7,727 nucleotides of DNA. Source: Candidatus Nitrosopumilus sp. Lineage in GTDB: Archaea; Thermoproteota; Nitrososphaeria; Nitrososphaerales; Nitrosopumilaceae. Under the pieces are notes generated by a model, which saw only the letters and a list, made by a program, of their open reading frames with translations, had not been told where the DNA came from and ran no database searches. Where the stretch lies: positions 1 through 7,727 of the forward strand of contig JABDOO010000083.1 in the NCBI GenBank assembly GCA_013043295.1, in the 5' to 3' direction. Below are positions 1 to 5,355 of the stretch, piece by piece. How positions within the stretch are numbered: the first letter of the stretch is position 1; the number at the start of each line of letters is the position of its first letter. The translations under genes were made by a program, and so were the position numbers.

Positions 1-1043
1 ACTTCAGTGACTGTATTGATGATATTCATGAAAGATACAGGTCCGGATGCAACACCTGATGTTGATGCTACAATATCACCTTCTTCACGAAGATCAGAAT
101 AGTTGATTCCAACTCCACCACCTGATTTGAAGATTAGTGCTGCATCAGAAGTAGATTTCATTATTTCTTCCATTCCATCTTGCATTCCCAGTACAAAGCA
201 TGCAGAAAGTTGTCCTAATCTGCCACCTGCATTCATCATTGTTGGGGAATTTGGTAGAAAGTCTTGGTTAGTCATCAGTGTAAAGTATTCTGTAATCTTA
301 TCTGAATAACTATCTAGTTTCTTTCCTGCTAAAAGAGTCAAAAGATCTTTGAAACTTACTTTCATCTGACCTTTGTTTGCAAGAGTCACATAGTGATTGA
401 TTAGTGCTCTAAAATGCCATTTGTTGAAGAAATAATCTCCAACTTTGAATTTATAATCAAAGGCATCTAGTTTTTCAAGATAAGATTTTGCTTCATCTAC
501 ATCTTGTTTGTTATTTCCAGATTTGTCAAATATTTGTGAATCATATAGCATGTCTCCAATTCCTACAAGAATTGCAACTCGCTCAAACATTTGAGTAGGA
601 GATTCAATTATCTCACTTTTTGAATTTCTGAAAAGGTATCTTGATGCTAATACTCTCAGGCAGTTAAGATCAAACTTTTTGGAAACTGGATCAAGGGCTT
701 TTAAGTTTAAGACCTTCATCTTTTCGTCTCTTAACTTTCTTCGCTCATGTCTGTAAACGATGTATGCTTTAGCAATATCGCTATTACCGCTATCGATTAA
801 AGTTGATTCTACAATATCTTGAATATCTTCAACTGTAGGTGCTCGAGAACTGGTAAATCCTTGCTCTACTAACTTGTTAACTACATCCTCTGCTAGTTTG
901 TCGGCAACGCCACGATCGGCTTTAGAGGTGGCTGCCAATGCCCTGTAAATGGCATTTGAAATTTTATCTTTATTGAAAGCCGTTACTGCGCCACTGCGCT
1001 TACGGATCTCATTGATCGTATTTTCTAGTTGTGAATTATCCAT
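1..1043 (-). CDS. nrdJ: Adenosylcobalamin-dependent (class II) ribonucleotide reductase, N-terminal part
   Basis: The enzyme reduces ribonucleotides to deoxyribonucleotides in the cytoplasm, using a thiyl radical generated from coenzyme B12. The gene starts at ATG 1043 and is still open at base 1, giving 347 visible residues. Residues about 10-108 form an ATP-cone, with IRKRSGAV near the start and a YRHERRKLR-type end, so an allosteric ATP/dATP site is expected. The catalytic barrel then begins: NSPTMMNAG (265-273), LGQLSACFVL with Cys282 of the redox-active cysteine pair, KSGGGVG (306-312) and ASGPVSFM (332-339). This set is typical of NrdJ. The thiyl cysteine and the second redox cysteine lie outside the window. 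The start is supported by a GGGGAG Shine-Dalgarno six bases upstream and by the ATP-cone beginning at once. It lies downstream of the HTH/ATP-cone/NrdD-like gene, separated by a long regulatory gap, so it is probably transcribed on its own. Confidence 0.96.
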   Translation of the reverse strand, partial: MDNSQLENTINEIRKRSGAVTAFNKDKISNAIYRALAATSKADRGVADKLAEDVVNKLVEQGFTSSRAPTVEDIQDIVESTLIDSGNSDIAKAYIVYRHERRKLRDEKMKVLNLKALDPVSKKFDLNCLRVLASRYLFRNSKSEIIESPTQMFERVAILVGIGDMLYDSQIFDKSGNNKQDVDEAKSYLEKLDAFDYKFKVGDYFFNKWHFRALINHYVTLANKGQMKVSFKDLLTLLAGKKLDSYSDKITEYFTLMTNQDFLPNSPTMMNAGGRLGQLSACFVLGMQDGMEEIMKSTSDAALIFKSGGGVGINYSDLREEGDIVASTSGVASGPVSFMNIINTVTE

Positions 1044-1049
1044 TATAAT

Positions 1050-1085
1050 CTCCCCGAAGAGGGTTAGAAAGAATTACTGTATAAA
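1050..1085 (-). promoter_or_regulatory. nrdJ promoter: TATA-like box and Shine-Dalgarno
   Basis: On the minus strand a TTTATAC box lies at 1079-1085. An archaeal start site about 25 bases downstream would fall near 1057, giving a leader of about 14 bases. That leader contains GGGGAG at 1050-1055, six bases before the ATG at 1043. Both elements are read directly; the start site is inferred. A true SD stands out here because most other genes in the window look leaderless. Confidence 0.6.
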
Positions 1086-1148
1086 CTGTTTGTCCGGTTT
1101 TCCTAAAACTTTGATTCAATAAAGTTGACAACGCTCCAATTTGGATTG

Positions 1149-1252
1149 GATCGGGTTAAACATTAGTATGAAATTCATATTCACATAGGATCAATAATTG
1201 TTAAAGGTGATCGCCATATCTGAAACTGATCAAAAAGTTTTGAAAAATGATC
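1149..1252. promoter_or_regulatory. Array of phased GATC sites upstream of nrdJ
   Basis: GATC occurs at 1149, 1189, 1209, 1228 and 1249. The last four are 20, 19 and 21 bp apart, and the first is 40 bp from the second, so all five keep a register of about 20 bp (two helical turns). The flanks share a loose pattern, T or G before GATC and mostly A or G after it. The array lies between the stop of the HTH/ATP-cone gene and the nrdJ TATA box, about 65 to 170 bp upstream of that box. This placement suits an upstream binding platform for a regulator. A matching array lies before the HTH/ATP-cone gene. Function is inferred; only the spacing and enrichment are seen. Confidence 0.5.
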
Positions 1253-1275
1253 GTAACTAGTTTTTCATTTACGAT
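1243..1275 (-). terminator. Possible terminator after the HTH/ATP-cone/NrdD-like gene
   Basis: Directly after the TGA at 1278-1280 the minus-strand transcript can form a 7-bp stem (ATCGTAA with TTACGAT, 1250-1256 and 1269-1275, 12-base loop). Its right arm is followed within two bases by five T at 1243-1247. Archaeal termination depends mainly on T runs, so the T tract may matter more than the stem. The stem overlaps the last GATC site of the array, so it could equally be part of an operator. Confidence 0.35.
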
Positions 1276-1277
1276 TT

Positions 1278-3449
1278 TCAGACAACATAAGGTGACTTAC
1301 ACTTTGGACATTTATCATCAAATGGTTCATCCTTGAAACCACACTCACCGCAAATTGCAGTATGTCTCACAGGCTTGAAAGTAGGAGTAAGTTCAGATGT
1401 CTTCTCAATTGATTTTTTGATATCCTCGACCTTTGCATCTTTGTCAATATCCAATGTTACTAGTAATCCACCATTAAGTAATTTTGAGAGCTTGTTACAT
1501 TCAGAAATAGGCTCACTTTTTGCTGTAAAGTCAGATACTTCTGAAGCATTGACTTCAATTCCTTGAGAATAATGTTCAGCATCCATTGAATTTAGGCTGG
1601 AATTTTTACCATATTTTTCACCATCTAATGTGGCAAAACGGACAGAGCCTTCAGTTTCAGTCATGGAAATAGCCACTGTATCGCCTAATTCTTTACCCTT
1701 TTTGGCTCCAACATCAACTGCCGTTTGAATGACTTTATGTAAAATATCTCTACCTTCCTTATTGTCTTGAAATCCTAAAATGTTAAAGACTGCTTCTTTG
1801 AGTCCAACCAAATTGACAACAAGGGATACTGAACTTCTTTGCATGTATTGAGTATTCTTTGCAAGAATTGGATTAAGTCCTCTTCTTGTTAAATCTGAGA
1901 TTTCTTTCTTCCTTAATGCCATTGAAGCTAAGGCAGGTTTCATCAACAGAGCAAGTCTTGCTCTAAAATAAGTTTCATCTTTGTTTGATTCAAAAGCTAG
2001 TCTTGGAAGATTAATTGAAACTGATTGTAATGTAATTGATAGAGGACCTGTAGTCTTTGTGGATCCATTTGTAATACCATAACTAGATGTTTGACCTTTA
2101 GCAAACATAACTTTACCGCCAAGAGATAGTATTTCTGATACAGCTTGTGATACATCTGTAATCTTTCCTTTTTCTGCATCAATGATCAAACCAATTTTTG
2201 GGATTGGGGTTATCTTTGTATAATTTTTGTATGCATTAATGATTGAAGTGATTATTTTTGTATCAGTTCCCAACTGCAAACGAATTGAAACGTTTGTGCT
2301 AGTTTTATTATATTTAGAAGTAGTTGATGCAGTTGCAAAAGCCTCAGTAAGTTTTTCTTCAAGTTCAGGAAGAGCTTTTGAATGTTTTGAAAATAATGAA
2401 ACTAATCCATCAAGAACAATCTCTTGAGAAGCTTCTTTTGATAATAGTGCAATGATTACAGACAATGAACTTGTAATTTCACCTAGTTGTTTTGATGCAG
2501 GAATTCGTGATACATCTAAATATTTTCCACCAAGTTCAATTCCATCTTCAATTAATTCTTTAACGTTTACAAATATTGTATCAGGAATCATTGACCAAAT
2601 TCCAGGATTAGAAATGTGCAAGTCGCCAGATAGATGAGAGTCAGCCACATCTTTAGGTAAAACATTTGTAAGAAGATGTTCAGCAAAAACTCTTTGACCG
2701 GTATTAAACAAAAGGCCTTCAGCACCATTATCTACATTATCTAAATTGGATATCATCTCTTGAACATCATAGACAGGTATGCCTAGGCGTGCTAGCTTGT
2801 TCCTATATTCTTCGTGACCGTGCTCAAGTAGCACAGAATTGACCATTTCGCGGATTAATGCGCCTGTAAGATATGTAGTCTGATATTTGTAAATTCTATT
2901 TTCAACTTCTTCGGTAATTTTTTGTGCAAGCTCTAAGGGAAGGCTTCCTTCACGAACTAAGGATTGAATAATTTTGTGTGAGTTAAATTCCTCAATTGAT
3001 TCAGATGAAGTTCTAACATACATTTTTCCACTTTCAATAATTGATCTTTCTTCAATCTGTCTTGCCAAACTCAAAACAAGTTTTCCAAGATTTGTGATGG
3101 TGTAACGTCTTTCTGATTTGTTTAATGCAACAAGTGATTGTCTAAGTAATTTTCTCAAGTGATAAGCAAATTTTCCACTTTCTTTTTTTGATTTGAAACC
3201 GGCAAGGGATTTTAATTCTGAGTAAGTTAATGGTCCCTTGGAATTCAGGATTCTGAGGATATCTATTCTATTTGGACTTGCCATAACAGAAAATATCATT
3301 CTGACTCGTTTTGAGGTAGATTGTAAGATTCCGCCTCGTTTTGGATCAGAGTCCTCTACATCATCTATATCCATATCTAATTCAGAATCGTCATCTAGAT
3401 CAGCATCTACATCTAGATCTAATTCCAAATCTTCTTCGGTTTGTTTCAC
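1278..3449 (-). CDS. HTH / ATP-cone / degenerate NrdD-like fusion, candidate RNR regulator
   Basis: The 723 residues divide as follows: an acidic tail (5-35, 19 of 31 residues Asp/Glu); an ArsR-like winged helix (about 45-125); an ATP-cone (about 140-232); an NrdD-like body (about 240-690, with HLSGDLHI at 272-279, INLPR 479-483, LVGLKEA 547-553 and RFATLDGEKYG 604-614); and a C-terminal Zn ribbon (Cys700, 703, 714, 717). Class III reductases continue past this ribbon into a glycyl-radical segment, but this protein stops six residues after the last Cys. The only other cysteine is Cys651, so the thiyl cysteine of NrdD is absent. Reductase activity is therefore very unlikely. The DNA-binding and ATP-cone domains, and nrdJ just downstream, point to a nucleotide-sensing transcriptional regulator of RNR genes; that role is inferred. 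The start is GTG at 3449: there is no in-frame ATG before the upstream TAG at 3489-3491, and AGAAGG lies four bases before it. Automated annotation may call it anaerobic ribonucleoside-triphosphate reductase. Confidence 0.88.
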   Translation of the reverse strand: MKQTEEDLELDLDVDADLDDDSELDMDIDDVEDSDPKRGGILQSTSKRVRMIFSVMASPNRIDILRILNSKGPLTYSELKSLAGFKSKKESGKFAYHLRKLLRQSLVALNKSERRYTITNLGKLVLSLARQIEERSIIESGKMYVRTSSESIEEFNSHKIIQSLVREGSLPLELAQKITEEVENRIYKYQTTYLTGALIREMVNSVLLEHGHEEYRNKLARLGIPVYDVQEMISNLDNVDNGAEGLLFNTGQRVFAEHLLTNVLPKDVADSHLSGDLHISNPGIWSMIPDTIFVNVKELIEDGIELGGKYLDVSRIPASKQLGEITSSLSVIIALLSKEASQEIVLDGLVSLFSKHSKALPELEEKLTEAFATASTTSKYNKTSTNVSIRLQLGTDTKIITSIINAYKNYTKITPIPKIGLIIDAEKGKITDVSQAVSEILSLGGKVMFAKGQTSSYGITNGSTKTTGPLSITLQSVSINLPRLAFESNKDETYFRARLALLMKPALASMALRKKEISDLTRRGLNPILAKNTQYMQRSSVSLVVNLVGLKEAVFNILGFQDNKEGRDILHKVIQTAVDVGAKKGKELGDTVAISMTETEGSVRFATLDGEKYGKNSSLNSMDAEHYSQGIEVNASEVSDFTAKSEPISECNKLSKLLNGGLLVTLDIDKDAKVEDIKKSIEKTSELTPTFKPVRHTAICGECGFKDEPFDDKCPKCKSPYVV

Positions 3450-3453
3450 TAAA

Positions 3454-3480
3454 CCTTCTAAATAAAATGCAGTAAATAAG
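3454..3480 (-). promoter_or_regulatory. Promoter and possible SD of the HTH/ATP-cone/NrdD-like gene
   Basis: On the minus strand CTTATTTA at 3473-3480 lies about 24-31 bases before the GTG, a suitable place for a TATA box of a nearly leaderless transcript. AGAAGG at 3454-3459 is four bases before the GTG and could act as an SD. If the start site is near 3452, that SD would not be transcribed, so either the start lies further upstream or the purine run is chance. Confidence 0.4.
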
Positions 3481-3491
3481 ACTTGTGACTA

Positions 3492-3547
3492 GATCATTAT
3501 CTCACATTCTTGATCAAATATTTCAAAAATGATCTTGATTGAAGATC
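3492..3547. promoter_or_regulatory. Array of phased GATC sites upstream of the HTH/ATP-cone gene
   Basis: GATC occurs at 3492, 3512, 3531 and 3544. The first three are 20 and 19 bp apart, the same cadence as the array before nrdJ; the fourth is the mirror half of the inverted repeat at 3525-3553. The site at 3512 is the centre of the palindrome TTGATCAA (3510-3517 region). The nearest site is about 12 bp upstream of the TATA-like box, where archaeal activators and repressors commonly act. Autoregulation by the protein encoded downstream is the natural hypothesis. Confidence 0.5.
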
Positions 3548-3553
3548 ATTTTT
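3525..3553 (-). terminator. Perfect 12-bp inverted repeat at the end of the small Zn-ribbon gene
   Basis: The arms AAAAATGATCTT (3525-3536) and AAGATCATTTTT (3542-3553) are exactly complementary across a five-base loop. The minus-strand transcript of the 53-residue gene ends inside it (TGA at 3546-3548), and its distal arm finishes in five T, so it may terminate that transcript. The same repeat carries two GATC sites and lies upstream of the next promoter, so it may instead be an operator, or serve as both. Confidence 0.5.
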
Positions 3554-3707
3554 CTTGAACATCAAGTGAAAATTCGGATGTAGAAAGTTTCTGTCCACAT
3601 GATGGACACTTTCCATTTGATGGATTTAGCACATCTTTTAGAGATTTTAACATTTTCATGTTTGTGATCTTTTCACCACATTTACCACATGTAATTTCTA
3701 CTGACAT
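3546..3707 (-). CDS. Small Zn-ribbon protein, 53 residues
   Basis: This reading frame runs from ATG 3707 to TGA 3546-3548 and is easily missed because of its length. The protein has two CxxC knuckles, Cys7/Cys10 (CGKC) and Cys34/Cys37 (CPSC), 24 residues apart with a lysine-rich stretch between them. This is the layout of a single zinc ribbon. Nothing else is recognisable, so no function is assigned; DNA, RNA or protein binding are all possible. A TATA-like element 22-29 bases before the ATG suggests a leaderless transcript. The stop codon falls in a perfect inverted repeat that may end the transcript. It sits 70 bases after the DUF35 gene and 96 bases before the HTH/ATP-cone gene, so its link to either is uncertain. 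The regular Cys spacing and full open frame argue that it is real. Confidence 0.8.
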   Translation of the reverse strand: MSVEITCGKCGEKITNMKMLKSLKDVLNPSNGKCPSCGQKLSTSEFSLDVQEK

Positions 3708-3713
3708 GGAAAT

Positions 3714-3736
3714 GATCAGAAATGCAAAATAATTAA
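3714..3736 (-). promoter_or_regulatory. Promoter of the small Zn-ribbon gene, with an isolated GATC
   Basis: TTAATTATT on the minus strand (3728-3736) is placed to start transcription at or just before the ATG at 3707. A single GATC with flanks like those of the two arrays (AAATGATCA, 3711-3718) lies between this box and the start codon. Whether it belongs to the same regulatory set is unknown. Confidence 0.35.
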
Positions 3737-3777
3737 GAAACTGTTTAGAATTTTTTTAATAAATCAAGCAAATTATT

Positions 3778-4143
3778 TTACTGTTTTTCGATGAGAATTC
3801 CACGTTCATCAAAACCAGAAATTCTGGCTTTTGTTCCAACAGGTAAATCTGCAGGAGTAGCAATATTTGGCATAAATCCGGAAATTCTCAATTCTACATT
3901 ATCTAAATTGAGTACTACAAACGCATATGGGGTATATTTTTCAAAGCCTGCAGGAGCCACAGTAATTATCGTATAGGTGGCAACTGTGCCTGTACCATCC
4001 AAAATAACATCCTCAAATCCCTTACTTCCGCATTTTAAGCAATAATACGCAGTTGACAAATGAAGATAACCGCATTTTGTACATTTGTGAGTTAGAAGCT
4101 TGCCTTGTTTGGCATATTCAATAAGTTGTTCTTCTATAGTCAT
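3778..4143 (-). CDS. DUF35 Zn-ribbon/OB-fold protein, thiolase partner
   Basis: This 121-residue protein has an N-terminal helix, a Zn ribbon (Cys21, Cys24, Cys35, Cys38) and a C-terminal OB-fold of about 75 residues ending in GTKARISGF. These are the marks of the DUF35 acyl-CoA-associated family. In archaea, DUF35 proteins are encoded beside thiolases and can form complexes with them; in the known thiolase/HMG-CoA synthase complex the DUF35 subunit holds the CoA arm. Here it follows the thiolase stop by one base (TAA A ATG), so the two are surely co-transcribed and probably form a complex. An in-frame ATG at 4194 would add 17 residues and overlap the thiolase by 50 bases. I prefer 4143 because family members begin at the helix before the ribbon and the intergenic fit is exact. 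No SD is visible, so translational coupling is likely. Confidence 0.9.
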   Translation of the reverse strand: MTIEEQLIEYAKQGKLLTHKCTKCGYLHLSTAYYCLKCGSKGFEDVILDGTGTVATYTIITVAPAGFEKYTPYAFVVLNLDNVELRISGFMPNIATPADLPVGTKARISGFDERGILIEKQ

Positions 4144-4144
4144 T

Positions 4145-5299
4145 TTACACACTTTGGAACACGTGAACAGCACAACTCGCACCAGTTGCGCCAAAGTTAT
4201 GAGTTAAACCAATTTTTGCATCTTTTACAGTTCTTTCACCAGCTCTTCCAGTAAGTTGATCATATACTTCAACTACTTGACCAACTCCTGTAGCACCAAT
4301 TGGATGTCCTTTTGATTTAAGACCACCTGATGGATTAATAGAAATATCAGAATTTAATTTTGTTCTACCCTCACGTACTGCTTGAATACCTTGACCCTTA
4401 TCAAAGAATCCCAAGTCTTCAGTATCAACTACTTCTGCAATTGTAAAGCAATCATGGACTTCTGCAAAGTCAATATCTTTTGCAGTGACACCTGCCATTT
4501 TGTATGCATCAGCTGCTGCAAGTTTTGTACTTGGAATTGTTGTCAAGTGTTCACGTCCTTGCAATGCAGCAGGTGAACCACCTCTACCTGAACCTATTAC
4601 TTCAATATAGTCACCACCATGTTCTTTTGCAAACTTTTCAGAACAAAGAATAACAGAACTTGCTCCATCAGAGAAGGGACAGCAATCATAAAGTTTCAAA
4701 GGACTGGCAACTACTGCAGACTTCATTACATCATCAACAGTAATTTTCTTTTGCATGTGTGCTTTAGGATTAAGAAATCCATTGTCATGGTTCTTTACTG
4801 CAACAGCTGCAAAGTCTTCTTCAGTTGCATCAAACTCTGTCAAGTAAGCTCTTGCCATTGATGCAAACAATCCTGGAAATGATGCACCAGCTTGGCCTTC
4901 ATAGAAAAAGTCTGAACAATATGCAAAGTAAGTTGTGGTCCATTCAGTTCCTGTGTGAGTTACTTTTTCAACACCAGTTACTACAAGACAATCATAGAAT
5001 CCTGCTGCAACGTTTGCGTATGCTTCTCTAAAAGATACAGAACCACTGCCACATGCAGACTCTATTGTTAATGATGGCTTATCTGGAATACCTAATCTAC
5101 TCATAAGTACTGGCCCAATGTGGACTTGTTTATCGGCTACTCCAAATACGTTAGAAATGTAAGATGCTTTGATTTCTTTAGGTTCAATCCCTGCGCTTTC
5201 TATGGCTGAAACTGATGCCTGAGTGGTAATATCGGCAATACTTTCACTTAATTTTCCATATTTGGTGCTACCAGCGCCAAGAACACAAACCTTTTCCAC
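4145..5299 (-). CDS. Archaeal thiolase (SCP-x type), probable acetyl-CoA C-acetyltransferase
   Basis: This is a cytoplasmic thiolase of 384 residues, normal for the family. Cys83 in ESACGSGS is the acyl-accepting nucleophile. His282 in VHDCF takes the place of the NEAF motif of classical thiolases and marks the SCP-x/archaeal branch. His332 in KGHPIGATG is the catalytic histidine. The usual C-terminal CxGGG is replaced by HNFGATG (367-373), also seen in this branch. It probably joins or splits acetoacetyl-CoA. In thaumarchaea such thiolases are assigned to the last step of the 3-hydroxypropionate/4-hydroxybutyrate carbon-fixation cycle, but a mevalonate-pathway role is equally possible, and the sequence cannot decide. 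The start is GTG at 5299: the frame has no ATG before the upstream TAG at 5321-5323, and a TATA-like box 23-30 bases away fits a leaderless transcript. The DUF35 gene follows after one base. Confidence 0.92.
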   Translation of the reverse strand: MEKVCVLGAGSTKYGKLSESIADITTQASVSAIESAGIEPKEIKASYISNVFGVADKQVHIGPVLMSRLGIPDKPSLTIESACGSGSVSFREAYANVAAGFYDCLVVTGVEKVTHTGTEWTTTYFAYCSDFFYEGQAGASFPGLFASMARAYLTEFDATEEDFAAVAVKNHDNGFLNPKAHMQKKITVDDVMKSAVVASPLKLYDCCPFSDGASSVILCSEKFAKEHGGDYIEVIGSGRGGSPAALQGREHLTTIPSTKLAAADAYKMAGVTAKDIDFAEVHDCFTIAEVVDTEDLGFFDKGQGIQAVREGRTKLNSDISINPSGGLKSKGHPIGATGVGQVVEVYDQLTGRAGERTVKDAKIGLTHNFGATGASCAVHVFQSV

Positions 5300-5355
5300 A
5301 AATGTGACTGACCCATTTCCCTATAAAAATTGTTTTAGTAAATCCATCATAGAAA
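5300..5355. promoter_or_regulatory. Divergent promoter region with one shared TATA-like box
   Basis: Only 56 bp separate the GTG of the thiolase gene (5299) and the ATG of the zinc-finger gene (5356). The single clear A/T box, TATAAAAAT at 5322-5330, is centred about 26-30 bp from both start codons, the distance expected for leaderless archaeal transcripts in each direction. Read on the plus strand it is TATAAAAA, on the minus strand TTTTTATA. Either it serves both directions or a weaker second box is used for one of them. Confidence 0.55.

Noticed and set aside
103..309. Plus-strand open frame of 68 codons
   Set aside because: It lies wholly inside nrdJ on the opposite strand, where conserved RNR motifs (NSPT, KSGGG) account for the sequence; it has no recognisable protein features.
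1050..1063. Small stem (CCC/GGG around TCTTC) that might hide the nrdJ SD
   Set aside because: Three or four pairs only, too weak to claim a translational switch.
1135..1150. Inverted repeat TCCAAT-TTGG-ATTGGA upstream of nrdJ
   Set aside because: Only six pairs in AT-rich DNA with nothing matching it at the other regulatory region; could be chance.
1240..1280. Possibility that the NrdD-like protein is cut short by a frameshift or nonsense mutation
   Set aside because: No frame downstream of the TGA encodes an RxxGY or other glycyl-radical segment; the sequence turns at once into AT-rich non-coding DNA with regulatory sites.
3344..3419. GATC at 3344, 3398 and 3416 as an extension of the regulatory array
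   Set aside because: They are explained by repeated Asp/Leu codons in the acidic tail and do not keep the 19-21 bp spacing to the upstream sites.
1333..3465. Several open frames of 61-77 codons opposite or out of phase with the HTH/ATP-cone gene
   Set aside because: All are shadows of a 723-codon frame with clear domains.
4144..4194. Longer start (ATG 4194) for the DUF35 protein
   Set aside because: It would overlap the thiolase by 50 bases and add a segment not typical of the family; ATG 4143 follows the thiolase stop by one base.
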